Shown piece by piece: positions 46,372-58,818 of a stretch of DNA of 64,000 nt. Both the position numbers and the translations under genes were made by a program. The notes below the pieces were generated by a model. That model had not been told where the DNA came from, searched no databases, and worked only from the letters and a program-made list of their open reading frames with translations. Position 1 is the first letter of the stretch. Each line of letters opens with the position of its first letter. Where the stretch lies: the NCBI GenBank assembly GCA_030685235.1, contig MU839129.1, positions 186,001-250,000 on the forward strand. The letters are read 5' to 3'. Source of the stretch: Copromyces sp. CBS 386.78. Lineage: Eukaryota; Ascomycota; Sordariomycetes; Sordariales; Sordariaceae.

Positions 46372-47952
46372 GGCGACGGGCCAGCTGCTCACTGGTTGCA
46401 GCAGTGATCACAGGCCGGTTATGAACGCATTAGAGGGTGTCGAGCAAGACTGCAGTGGCTGGCGCAAGTTGGTGATATTCGTAAAAGTCTCGGCTCGTGT
46501 CTTGAATTATTTCGATATCGTGTTATCGCAACCGAGTGGATGTGGTGGAGGATGACGGCATGGCGATTGGCAATGCGCCAGGCAGTGGTGATACCGAATG
46601 GTCAGGCGCCGCGTTCAAGGGTCTCGTCGAGGCTGCCCACACTGGGCTGCCAGCACTAAGGTACCTAGCTACAGTGACCCCACGGGAGGGTGGGATATAG
46701 TTGTATCTTTTGAGACTTAGGGTTAGGGATACCGGAGTGTGCATTCTTGGCTCTTGGTCTTCCTTGCTACCAAGACTTTTACGTACAAGAAGCTCGTTTT
46801 CTTTCACTTGGCCTCTTCCCCTATTTACTGCAACGTGTTTGAATGAGGAGACATGCAAAGTGATGGTCGGGTCTCGATACTCTGGTGTTTTCATTTTTGG
46901 TGTTTTTGAAAAGTTCTGTCTACGATGGTGTACGACCGTCAAGGTTCTCGAATCAATACGAGTCGTTACGAGTTGGTACCTGTAGAAACTAAAGTGTCGG
47001 ACAACTCCCCTCCGAGTCATGAGACTCGACGCAGTCTGTATCTCATCATGGTATGATGTTTTGTTCTGAGATTCAAAATACTATAATTGCAGAAACAACA
47101 GTCTGCTTAATATCACATCAGTCAGATTTCCTAGTGTCATCTGGACAGTTTGGCTTTCATTACCCGACAACACTTACCTAATGAGTGACTCTGTACAGAT
47201 ATACATGATTCTCCTGCCCGAGTGGCGTGCATCCAACTTGGGTATTATGTAGCGCCTCGCCTCCCCGACAGGACGCCACCTGATCCGCTGTAAGATAGTG
47301 GAGTAGCTGCAGCATTGCGGGCGCAATTGGTTGTAAATGGCCCATTTCGTCAGCGACACAACACCTCCCTCTTCACTAGTCTTGGATGATTCCAAGGAAT
47401 GGATGATGCACTTGGTTGTTGGTGACCATCTTTGTTACATAGATTTCAGTCTTGCCTTTTCCATTCCAGGACAAGGCAAAACGACATTTGTTGCCCAACA
47501 TAGCGTCTTCAGCCGAGTCTGGAAGCCCCTCCTCCTCTCGACCTGTTCGCAATCCGCTGTCCCACGAGAACGACGGCGGGAACAACAAGGCGAAACAACC
47601 GCCACTCGGAACAAGCACCACGCCAGTTGCTGGAGACCGGAACACCAAGGACAGGGGAGGGAGGACAAGAGGAAGATCTGAAAAAGATCAACATCATCCC
47701 CGCAGCAGCAGCATCCTCTTTTTTGTCTCCGAGTCTGCGCAACAACCACGCAAGACACAAGTCGTTTCTGGCCAACAAGACCGGGACGAATTCGAGCTCC
47801 AAGACTATCCGCAACCCAAGCAGCCTCACACTCGCACAGCTGACGACACAGCTGACACCAACCGACGCAACCTCAACCCATCCCGTGATCGCGCCGCGCG
47901 CAGGGAAGAAAAGAAAGCCGGGAAGCGCCGCTGGCTAGAGGCACAGGACGAG
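46372..47952. other. divergent intergenic, vps39 / SPX transporter
   Basis: No gene is supported. A perfect (TTAGGG)2 lies at 46717-46728. From about 47450 the frame is open in phase with the transporter, but it has no in-frame ATG before 47953, so this is read as a long 5' leader. Confidence 0.55.
46717..46728. repeat. interstitial (TTAGGG)2
   Basis: Two perfect telomere units between vps39 and the phosphate transporter, upstream of both. It may be a Myb/telobox-type factor site; no function is shown. Confidence 0.75.
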
Positions 47953-50626
47953 ATGAAGTTCTCCCACAGCATCCAGTTCAATGCGGTGCCGGACTGGAGC
48001 ACGCATTACATCGCATACAGCAACCTCAAGAAGCTGTAAGATTCCCGCCTGCCCGTGTCTTATCTCCGAGGCCTTGCTCAGTCAGCCAGCTAACATAACC
48101 ACATAGCATCTACCAGCTCGAAAAGGTTGTCCACCTGTCAACCGGCGGAGACGGCGAGTCGCGCCCGCTAATCCAACATGAAGACCCCGAAGTTGTCTTT
48201 ATCCGTGCCCTAGATGTCGAGCTGGAAAAGGTGGTGTCCTTCTACTCCGTCAAGGAGAGGGAGCTGTTTGAAGAGGTACAAAACCTCTTGCGCGACGTCG
48301 GCGCATTCGATGAGGAGGTCGGTGACACCGACCAAGAGCGCGAGCCCCGTCCCCCAACCCGCGGGAGCGAGCAGCAGAGACCTTTCCGAACCCGGAGCGA
48401 AAGCCTGCGGAGCCGGAACTCGACCGACGATGGCACCAACAGCGACAATAGTGACGATGAGAACACCGGCCTGAACAAGTCTGCCAGAAGGAGGCGGTTA
48501 AGCCTGGGGAGGCGGAAAACAAGCACTAGTATCCCTGGACATATGATGTCCTCCATTGGCGACATGACCGCCTCTACAGAGATGACCAGGTCTCGCAGAT
48601 ATAGCGCCACCTACGACTACGACTATGCCGAGCAGGCTGCCTTGTTCTCTTCGGGCATCATGCTTAAGAAGCGGATCATCAACCTCTACGTCCAGCTGTG
48701 CGAGCTCAAGTCTTATATCCAGCTGAACAGGACGGGCTTTAGCAAGGTCCTCAAGAAGTTTGACAAGATCATCGACAGACAGTTGCGGTCCAAGTACATG
48801 GACACCTTTGTCGATACCGCATATCCCTTCCGTCCAGAGACAATGAAGGGCTTGGAAGAGCAGATCAACCTGATGGTCCGCGCATATACGGACATTGTCA
48901 CCAAGGGTGACGAGGACGCGGCCAAGCGCGATTTGCGATCGCACCTTAGAGAGCACGTCGTCTGGGAACGAAATACGGTCTGGAGAGAACTGATCGGTCT
49001 GGAGCGGCGAGCTGAAGCCGCAAGCCTGGGACATACTCTTCTTGGGCGAGATACCGATCCAGCCAGCCACCGTCTTCAGGGCGACGATGAGCTGGTGTTG
49101 GCGACCAAGGAAATCGAAACACCGCTTGGCCGCTTCAGACTACCTGCTTGGCTGGTCAGCTCGACTCTGCTGACTCTCATCATCATCTTTGCCATCTTCT
49201 TCGCCCTGCTGTTCCTTCCTATTATGAAGAAGCCCGAGCAGCAAAATTGCCTGGCATTGCTGGTGTTTGTCAGTTTGCTTTGGGCTACCGAGGCCATCCC
49301 CCTTTTCGTCACCTCGCTCACCATCCCTTTCCTCTGCGTCGTCCTTCGAGTCTTCCGCGAAGCCGACAAGCCCCATCACAGACTGGGTGCCAAAGCGGCC
49401 ACCGATGCTGTCTTCTCGGCCATGTGGACTCCTGTCATCATGCTTTTGCTCGGTGGCTTCACTCTCGCGGCCGCTCTCTCCAAGTGCAGCATCGATAAGC
49501 GGATAGCAACTTTCGTTCTTAGCAAGGCAGGAGCAAAGCCCAGGACGGTTCTCATGGCCAACATGGCCGTGGCCGCAGTAGCTAGCATGCTGATCAGCAA
49601 CGTCGCTGCTCCTGTCCTCTGCTTTGGTATCATCGAGCCCATGCTTCGCAACCTCCCTGCCGGCTCCAACATGTCCAAGGCCCTCATCATGGGCATCGCC
49701 CTCGCCTCCAACGTAGGTGGCATGCTCTCACCCATCGCCTCTCCTCAGAACGTGGTCGCCATCGGCCTGATGGAACCCCCTCCCACCTGGGGCGAGTGGT
49801 TCTTCATCGTCATCCCCGTCGGCATCATCTCCCTGCTTCTCATCTGGGCTCTCCTGCTCCTCACCTTCCAGCCGGGCAAGGGCACCACCATCGTGCCCAT
49901 CCGCCCCGTCAAGGACCGCTTCACGGGCGTCCAGTGGTTCGTCACCCTCGTGACCGTCGCCACCATCGGCCTGTGGTGCGCCTCCCATCAGCTCGAGGCC
50001 GAGTTTGGACACATGGGCGTCATCGCCATCATCCCCATCGTCGTCTTCTTCGGCGTCGGCATCCTTACCAAGGAGGACTTCAACAACTTCCCCTGGACCA
50101 TCATTATCCTGGCGGCTGGTGGATTGGCGCTCGGCAAGGCGGTCAACTCGTCTGGCCTGCTGCACACCGTCACCAAGATGATCACGGAGGGTGTCCAGGA
50201 TTTCAGCCTCTACGGTGTCCTGCTCGTCTTCTCGAGCTTGATCTTGGTGATTGCCACGTTCATCAGCCACACCGTTGCGGCGCTGATCATCTTGCCGCTG
50301 GTGTACAATGTTGGAAAGGGCTTGGACGAGCCGCACCCGAACTTGCTGGTTATGGCGGGCGTGTTGATGTGCAGTGCTGCTATGGGGCTGCCCACTTCTG
50401 GATTCCCTAACATGAGTAAGTCTTTCCCTCTAACACTCCTCGTCTCCTTGATCAATGCTAACCCATGTTCTATCTATCAACAGCCGCTATCATGAAGGAA
50501 GACCCAGCTGGCCAGCGCTACCTCCAAGTCAAGCACTTTATCAGCCGTGGCGTGCCCAGCAGTTTGCTTACCCTTGTGGTTGTCGTCACGGTTGGGTATG
50601 GTGCTATGAGGGTTGTTGGTATGTAA
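47953..50626 (+). CDS. SPX-domain low-affinity phosphate transporter (Pho87/Pho90/Pho91 class)
   Basis: Three exons: 47953-48035, 48107-50415 and 50484-50626, 844 aa. The N-terminal SPX domain starts MKFSHSIQFNAVPDWSTHYIAY and includes IYQLEKV, VVSFYSVKERELFEE and the basic surface helix around SKVLKKFDKI, the inositol-pyrophosphate-binding region in this family. From about residue 400 a polytopic domain of the Na-sulfate/dicarboxylate (DASS, CitT-like) type follows: FAIFFALLFLP, LLWATEAIPLFVTSL, NVAAPVLCFGIIEPM, NVGGMLSPIASPQNVVAIG and a C-terminal PTSGFPNM loop, characteristic sites of that fold. Yeast paralogues act at plasma membrane (Pho87/90) or vacuole (Pho91); the location here is open. 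The SPX start fixes ATG 47953. Confidence 0.93.
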
Positions 50627-51986
50627 GGGGAGCCTAGGATACATATAGTTACACACACAAGATATTTTCACACATATATGTATGGAGTTGGATTGGGTTG
50701 GCAGCGGGGAGGGAGGGAAAGAACGGCGGGCGAGATAGAGGAAGAGGAAGAGGAAGGAGTTTTAGAAGAGTGGCGATCAAGCGTCTTTGGTAGTGCGTTT
50801 TTTTGGAGTATCGTTCTTGTTCATCACCTGCTTCTGCTGTTTCGCTCTGAGTATGCTGTTTAATAGAAACCGCGGCGCGGATCCGGAGGGAATCTAATTG
50901 GGCTTCTCTTCTATTCCTGCGGGACTTTTCCTTTCGTAACGGAAACATGGCTTCGAGTGGGCAGATCTTATGCATAGCCTCCAATATGATATGACCAACA
51001 TAGGTAAATGGCAATGTTAGGTATACATACACAGTTCTCTAATGGTGCAGTGCTTACCTTTCCTCATTCAGTCGTACCAATATCAATGACCCGCATACTG
51101 CAAGCATGTCACGCACATAGGCAGAGCCTCTGATGAATTGCGCCTCGGGGAATTCCATCATCTGACCACGGGTGAGAACAAGATTCGTCGAGCTTCCATT
51201 CCTCCTCAGATCTTCGACGATGCTTAGTTGTGTTCTATGCTTCTTCACCGCCTTCTTCTTCCCGGCTCTTCTCGTCCTTTCTGTCCGTTTATGGGGGTTT
51301 TCCAGGTTTGTTCCCTCGGCGTACCTAGCACCGTCTCGAACGGGAAGTCTTTAAAAGCGGGAATGCTTCTTCGTCTTTCCGTCTTGTCTATCTAGGTATC
51401 TAAGAAGGCGCGAGTTAGCTGGCACAGGGCTGGTTGTTGCCGTGTCCTTGAAGTGTCCTGGGGGTTAGCAAGGAAGGAGCAACCGAACTTGGTTTGTCAA
51501 AGGAAGAGAGGTACGTTGGGACTGAGGCGAAATGACGGGAGACGGCCCAGGGTACTACTCATCAGGGCCAGAAGAAAGACAAACAAATGTTGTTGGTGAA
51601 CAGGCTTCATTAGATATCCAGAGAGACTAACCCAAACCCAGAATTTGAAAACCAAACCATTAAATCCTCCCACCCTATATGCTTGGCTCTCGTGATTGCA
51701 CCCTTGAAAAAGAAAAGACCACCGGGTATCAGTTTGACATATATACAACGACAATCCCATTGCTTGCTTTTCCCGATTTCCCTTTCCCAGCGTTCCAACT
51801 TCCAGCCATATCCCCATGTCATCCCTATCAGTCATGAAACACACACATCAATATCGATTCCAAGGATGTGACGTGCCATCTTCGCTTCATGCAATGCTGT
51901 CTCCTCTCATCTCTGTGGTATAAACTCTTCGCGTTCATCATCCATTTCCATTCATAGTATCCAAACTTCCCCTCCCCTCATCCGTT
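50627..51986. other. convergent intergenic, SPX transporter / Gag1-like gene
   Basis: About 1.4 kb with no recognised gene; open frames are below 120 codons. A minus-strand frame at 51054-51248 and a plus-strand frame at 51172-51354 show no features. Confidence 0.5.
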
Positions 51987-54900
51987 TCAAGCAACAGGAT
52001 TCCCATTCGCCTGCTGCCCCTGACCCCCACCATGCGCAGATCCATGCCCACTGCTGTGTCCATGCCCCAGCGAAAACACCTTTTGCAAGCTCCTCCTTAT
52101 CCCCCCCTTCCCTCCTCCTCCTCCCCCATTATTCTCATCACTCTGACTCCCTGACCTTTCTCTATCCTCCGCCGTCGGCACCCTCGTCAAAAGATTATTA
52201 ACCGCTTCATTCACCAAGGCCGCAATACTAGTCCTTCTCCCCCCGGCACCCGGGTGCGCTTGCGCAGTAGCATCACTCTTCCTCCTCTGCTGCTTCTCCG
52301 CCATCTTCTCCGCCTTCTCCTGTGCCCTCTCCTCCCTCTCCCGCCTCTCCTGCCGTTCCTTCTCTTCCCTCGCCTCTCTAGCCTCCTTCGCAGCCCGTTC
52401 CCTCTCCTCCTTTTGCTGTCTAGCGACCTCCCTCGCCCGCTCCCTAACCTCCCTCTCCTCTTTCGCTGCCTTTTCCCTCGCCTCTTTCTGTGCTTGCATC
52501 TGTTTCTGCGCCGCCGCTTTGCGTTGTCGCTGCGCGGCGATCTCCGCGGCGGTCATGGGTTTCGGCACAGGCATGGGCGGGGCGGCAACGTTGGTGTATT
52601 GGGACTTTGGCGGCCACTCGCCGTCGCGCTTCCAGCCTACCACGCAGGCGCGGAGCATGTCGGCGAGGTTTACGGGGCAGGAGGGTTGCATGTTGTTGAT
52701 GATGATCTTGTCGTAGAGGGAGGGGTAGATGGAGGGCGTGACGGAGGCGCGCATGGGGTTTTGCGGGGGGAGGAGGGGAGGGGGCAGCGGGAGGAGGGTT
52801 TGCACCGGGTAGAGAGAGGTGTTTTCGGGCGCTGAGGGTGAGGTGGGGGAGGTGGAGGGGACTGTGCTGTCCGTGGCATTGCCGCCTGTTGCGGTTCCCC
52901 GGGCTGATGTGTCGGATACGGCGTCGCTTTGGGCGCTTTGCTGCGAGGTGCGAGTTGTGGAGGGGGAAAGGGGAGCGGTGAGGTTTGTTGTTGCTGGTGG
53001 TGAGCCGACTGGGTGCGCGGTGGTGCTGGTGGACTCGGACGAGCGGTGATGGCGCCAGAACGAGAGACGGCGGGCTGTCGTCGACATGGTCGTTGTGGGA
53101 GACACAGGGCTCGTCGGCTTGGGCTTGACGCGGACCGTCTTGGCGTCTGTCCAGGCATCACGGCGAGCTTCGAAGCAGGCCAGCCCGGGATTCCACGAGG
53201 CTTCGTCTCTCACTGCCCGCCTCCTCTTGGCCCGCTTGGCTTCTAGAGAGCACTTGACGGCGGTGCCGACTGCGTCAGGGCTGTCGAAGCGGAAAGGTGA
53301 GGAGGTGCTGGGAGCTGGCTGCTCGTCGTTGTCTGAGAGATCGGAGGTCCATTCCGCTCGGGGACGGTAGTGAATGAGATCTTCTGATATCGTGCTGTAG
53401 ACCGACTCGGCATCGGATTCTGAGTCTGCCTCCTCTCCTGGATCCCGAGGGGCATCGTCGTCGAAACTTTGGACTGCGGCCTCATCCGCTATCCTGGGTG
53501 GGCCATGCTCGTCGGTCGCTATGGTGTTGTCTGATGGAGGCTGAGCGATATGCTGCTGCTTCTCATTGGACGTTGGCGTTGCTTCTGTTGATGACTGTGA
53601 TTGTGTCACAGGTGGCCATTCGAACTCCCAGTCATTGCGAACCTTCTCAACGAGGTACCTCCTAACAGCTTCCTTCTGCTTGGCCTTATCTTTGCTCACA
53701 AGGTCGGCATCAAGGTCAGGCGGTAGGACAAGTGGTTGTTGGTGGTGAGGAAACGAGTGCCTGAGCTTGTTCAGCGGCGACCTAGGTGACTTGTACAGGT
53801 CGGCGAAAATCATGGTAGACGGTTGTTGATTATTAGGTGTGGTGGTTGATTCGTGATGGCCACCCTTGGGACCGTTGGGGAGCTCCGACGTCAACGGGGA
53901 CGACCTTATATAAGTCGACTGCGCGGACGCGGGGGGTTGCGAGCCGGGTTGAGCACACGGGCAGTGACCAGGATGATGATTGTGGTTAGACTCGCAAGCC
54001 TCTGCTTGAGGGTCGTCACTGGGGTCACCAGGGTGCTGAGGGTCCTTTCGATGGTGGCCAGGGTGGTCGATAGGGTGGTCTACAGAATGGTCTGGCTGAT
54101 GCGGGGCCGGCTTGGCTCGAAGTGGTATGATGTCCTGCTGCTGGTCTGGGGCTGGAAGACCGGAGTACGACCACGCGTTAGCGATCAGCGCATTGCTCTT
54201 TTTTTTACTCTTTTACTATCTCGAGACTTCGGAGAAAATAAGGTTGTATTGTATGTATGTAATGGATGCCGAATGTGGTCCGTGAGAAAGTTGGGGAAAG
54301 CTAAGACAAACAAGATTCTGGATCCCTGTTGAAGACTGGGGGGGATGAACACGGGGGATAGACAGGAGTAGGAGCAAGGACGTGTTGAATGAGGGTTGTC
54401 AAAACAAAGAACAAGATATGCCAAGATTAGGTGCAGATCTGGGGTATTAAGAGATCATAAAATGGGATCCTCGTGAAGAGAAAAAAGGACAAAAAGCCGC
54501 CGTGTAAATAACGAGTGGACGATATGACTGGTCCTTGACTACACTAACAGTGGCGGCCAAGTCTACAGTGTACATTCAAAGACATGCAGACAGACCAGAG
54601 TCCAGACCGGGGGGGCACATGATGAAAGCTTAAAAGAAAACGACGTGTACGATTCCCATTAGGGAAGTGGTGATAATGACGAAAATCAAAAGAACTCACT
54701 CTTGTCGATGCTAGTGTTGGTGACTGAGTTGTTCTTGAGATTGTCTTCTTGTTCTTCCACGGCGGCTGAGGCGGTGTTTAAGCTCTTGCTGTTAATGGTG
54801 ATGTCTAACTCGTGTCCACTTTGTTGCTGTGACAGAGACGAGGAGGGAAAAATGCCAGATGCGCCAGCTCCGTGGTCCGAGGAATTGCCAGTGACGGAGG

Positions 54901-55159
54901 CGTTACCGATCTGGTCGTTATGAATGCCAGAGCCAGTGACACTCCTCTCGGCAACCTCAGATCCAGTCCCATGTCCTCCAACAGGTCCGGGCCTAGGCAC
55001 AAGCACAGGCACGGACTCGGTTGCGGTGATGCTGGTGGTGACAGCATCGTTGGTGGTGACAATGGTGGTGGTAATGGTGGTGTTCGTGTGCTCTGACCCC
55101 GACATGCCAGCCACAGATTCTGGCGAGTGGCCAGGAATGATGGGCGCTTTATTGAGCAT
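51987..55159 (-). CDS. Gag1/DUF4050-like fungal protein
   Basis: Proposed exons 55159-54700 and 54151-51987 (donor GTGAGT; branch GCTAAC; acceptor TTCCAG), 874 aa. The last 608 codons from the internal ATG 53813 are secure. The first exon (Thr/Ser-rich) and the 548-nt intron are inferred from matching phase and splice signals. Two motifs suggest the fungal Gag1-like clamp domain: RRYLVEKVRNDWEFEWPP (about residue 325) and LYDKIIINNMQPSCPVNLADM running into LRACVVGWKRDGEWPP (about 620-660). In yeasts this family is tied to TORC1/Greatwall growth control; any such role here is inference. A long Arg/Glu/Lys/Ala helix (about 690-790) and a Gly/His-rich tail follow. TTATATAAGG lies at about 53905-53914, before ATG 53813, so an internal promoter is possible. 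Confidence 0.7.
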
Positions 55160-57480
55160 GTCTGGCGCAACTGTCTCGTCGTTGTGTATTGTGTTCTGCT
55201 TGTTCTCTCCACTTATGATTGTGAGGACCTCTCATGTATATATGGTCATAGATTGGGAGCCTTTGTTGTCCTTTAGACTCGAGGGTCTACTCAACAGCCT
55301 CGTGAGATTCGTACAGTATGCGCCAAGCTGTATAGTAGTGGAAGAAGAGTCCAAGATGCCCGGTGAACGCGACCCGGACGAACTCCGAAATAGGCAAAAC
55401 TGACGCGGCAGGATCCGGTCGTTGCTCTGCTGTCAGAGAGAGCAGTCTGATCGGAAGCAAGTGCTGCGGCTGTCGAATTGCACGTCGAATTCGGGCTTTC
55501 GCTTCGTTCTTTTTGGGTCGCCTTGTCGCAAAGAACACAAAAAAGTCTGAGAGCGCAATTCAATTTTCGCCTTCACAGATCCATGCAAGGGCCACGATGG
55601 GGTCTTTTCTCTGAGTCTTGGCACTTTCCCCGCTAATAAACGGGGCATCTGTCGGTAGCGTACACTAGCATACTGTGGTGTCACCGCCGCTTGGGTACAG
55701 TACCGTATCATTCATCAGGTTAGCAACACGTTCAGCTGGCGATGCCCTCACTTTTTGCTGTTGGGCCACAATTGTGAAGATTTTAGTGTACCGTGTGATG
55801 TCCATGTGAACCACCCTAGTGAGCCCCTCACGCCACACCTGTACCTAGCCTGGGACCAGACATTGGTACAATCTCACCCGTTACGGGATCTGGCACTACG
55901 AGTGCGCAAGTGCAACTTTTGGACAGCCTTCTGCGCTTGTCGCGTGACATGGGGTTGGCTATCCCATGTCCAGGTTCCCTCCTCGACCTACCATCATGAT
56001 CTTTGTTGATACCACACTATACCACTCTCTGTCAGTCAATAAATCGATCTTTTACATGCCCTTCCCTTGCCAGTTGCTGCTTGCTTGCTGAGTGTGATAT
56101 CCATCTCCCAACACAGTCTGACCTGTGACGTTGACCCAAATGAAATCCTATACTGTACTGCACGGTGGTATTCCAAATCCCATCCATCCCAACTTCCATC
56201 CAATCCCAACTCCCAAATAATCTCACCCAAGACACCAATCGAAGGATTCCAGGGTCCTCTTCATCCATCGTTCATTCGTTCTCGCTCCTGTTTCCCCATC
56301 CTTGTGTGTGAGAAGCTCGTTTTCACTTCATCAAATCCAACTGCCCAACACCGAACATCACGAACCACAGCCAATCTCGAGCCAGTGTGCCGAAAAGCCA
56401 ACGACGAACGCTTCCCTCATGGAGAAAATCTCCACTTGAGCTACCTACCTATTCCATAAGCAGTTTAGCGGGTCCACAAATGCAATTGTGCCGTCAAAGT
56501 GCGAGGCGGTGAGGTACTGCTGTATCACTTGCAGCTGCCGGCATCCTTTCTGAGCTCACAATGAATCTGGGGAACAGTCAGCAATCACTTCAACACAACA
56601 AAAGGTAGATACATATGTACATGTATAAATGAGGTGGATGGTAACAACCTTGCGAAAGAAGAGACGAGGAAGCTGTCAAGATCGAATCGCCATGACCATC
56701 AATTTAGAATTCCCGCAGAGAGCCAAAAGAGCCACAGAGAATCACAATACCTGCATGGAACTCGCATGGAAACCCGACTTCTCCTCTTCTGCGACGGCTC
56801 CTGCGAAAATCAGAATGAAAATGTTACGACATGATCCTCATTCCGCACCATCGGGAAACACACCGTTTTCATTGCTCGTAAGACCCAGAAACGCAAACAT
56901 ATCAAATCAAGGCGCCGATGACGGAGGTCAGTAGTTCTGGACCATTTATGGGCTCCGACCCGCTCTCACAACCGCATCTCGTAAGACTGCCGTATAACTT
57001 GTAGTTGCTGAGTAACATCGATATAGTTTGTAATTTCTCTTAACATTGCAGATACCCTTCCGATCAATTTCCAACTTGTGTTCATCGGGCGCGGACTTCG
57101 AATTGTGCCTCCAACGTATTTTAATTGGATAATCAGGGGGTTCAACTGTGATCTGGTTGAACAGTGAGGTACTCGTCTGGCTTAGAAGCGTCTCAGACCC
57201 CATACGCACGAGTAGGAGGTATCTTATACGAAAACAACAATCATGTCATTAACCGCTGGCTGCTAATCCTTGCTTCTATTACACCTTTCTTGAGCTTTGT
57301 CTGCTCTGAGAATTCTTCTAACCATCATGTATGTAAATGATTCCACGCTTTGCTCCCATATCCAACTAGACTGAAGACAGCAATAAACCATCATTAAGTT
57401 ACTACCTTGGGCCGCTATTGCTTCCCATCAATTTGGACATTCTGCGCATTTTCCATTTGCTGCTTGAAACTCTCAAGTTC
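55160..57480. other. intergenic between PEX33 and the Gag1-like gene
   Basis: About 2.3 kb. Open frames are below 135 codons with no recognised family. It holds the Gag1-like promoter on the left and the PEX33 3' UTR on the right. Confidence 0.5.
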
Positions 57481-58818
57481 CTACCGCGCCGAGGCACCAG
57501 GAGCAGGCGTAGCAAAAGTCCTAGTGGTGAGCAACACGCCCTTGACCCGTCTGATGTTCTCCTTGGCCTTCTTGATCTCGTCGTTGGGCTCGCTCCTATT
57601 AGTATACCCGTACAGCGAGAAGCCGCCCGTGAAATCGTAGTGCTGCAGCGCCAACTGCTCTAGCTCGCCGTGGAACACGTCCACCGTCGTCCTGAGCTCG
57701 TCGTAGTCCTCGCACTGCGACGTCAGCCCGTCGTTGATCTCCTTGACCGACGTCACCAGCTCCGCCAGGCGTCTCTGCTGCTTCTGCGTGTGGTTCATGT
57801 GCCGCTCGGAAATGGCCGACGCCGCGCGCGACTGGGCCCGCGAGTGCGCCTCGTAGATCTCCGACAGGGACCGGGCCGACATGGCCGTGCCCGGGCGCGA
57901 AGGGAGCGACATGGCCCGCACCGACGGCGTGGGCGGCGGCGACGTCTGGATGCCAACGTCCCGGTGAAACATCTCGGCCGGGTCCTCGTACGTGCTCATG
58001 TTGTCGTCGTCGTCGTCGTAAGCGTCCTTGTAGCGACCGGCGCGGCCGTCCGATGCCTTGTAGCCCGGGGGCAGCTCCGACACGGTTTGCTCGAGCTTCT
58101 CCACCAGTCGGTCCAGGTTGTCCTTGACGTTATCGTGGAAGTCGACGCGGGCCTCGGTGAGCTGGTTGACCATCGGCCCGACAACGTACTTGTTGGCGCC
58201 GTAGACAAGGGCGGCGATGCCGCTGAAGGCGTAGACCGTGTTAAGGACCCCGTTCATGGTTATTAGCGGTGGCGCGCGGTGGGTTTCGGCCATGAATTCG
58301 GGGTAGGTGATGATGGGCACATGTTGTTCTTTCGTCTTGGGGAGGGTAGTCGTGGTTGTTATCGCAGCGGCGACCTTTGACGAAGCGGAGGATGACGATT
58401 CGTTGGTGATGGGGATTTCTCTCAGCTGTAGATGTCCGTGTTAGCAGCTTGTTCTTCGAAACACACGAAACACTGGGATATAAAGGTAACTTGCATCTGA
58501 TTGCGCCCGAATCCAGTCCTCCTTGAGCAGTTCGTCAATATCGGTCTGGGAGATACCCTTGCTCCTCAGAAAGGCGGCCTTGCGCTCCGTTGTCTCCTTT
58601 TGCACCTGCGCATCCTGAAGGAATATCCTGGCTTGTTCGAGAGAGACCGACACTTTTGGCGCATCTGGAGAGGTTTGAGCTGCGGGTTGGGATTCCGAAG
58701 AAGTCGATGTTGACGGGGCCTGAGCCTGAGCCTGAGCCTGGGATGTTGTGTTGTTGTCGGCTGTCGCTTTTTCCCACGCCAGGGTGTTGGCGCCCTTGGG
58801 TTCTTCGGAGTCGCCCAT
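57481..58818 (-). CDS. pex33: peroxisomal docking-complex peroxin PEX33 (Pex14/Pex17 hybrid)
   Basis: Exons 58818-58495 and 58425-57481, 422 aa. The N-terminal domain (about residues 55-100: VSLEQARIFLQDAQVQ, AAFLRSKGISQTDIDELLKE) is the Pex14 N-terminal fold that binds the PTS1 receptor Pex5. The rest has a hydrophobic segment (NGVLNTVYAFSGIAALVYGANKYV), coiled coil and a Pex17-like tail (EPNDEIKKAKENIRRVKGVLL). This Pex14-N/Pex17-C combination defines PEX33 (Pex14/17), a filamentous-fungal docking component described in Neurospora. The only phase-compatible junction with a good downstream site uses a GCAAGT donor, i.e. a GC-AG intron (58494-58426, branch GCTAAC, acceptor ACAG). The start ATG 58818 is unambiguous. 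Confidence 0.87.

Noticed and set aside
47452..47952. In-phase upstream extension of the SPX transporter
   Set aside because: No ATG in this extension; the SPX domain begins exactly at ATG 47953 as in the family.
49796..50410. 204-codon frame overlapping the phosphate transporter in another frame
   Set aside because: Shadow of the highly C-ending coding sequence; rich in His/Arg/Pro as expected from frame shift of that bias.
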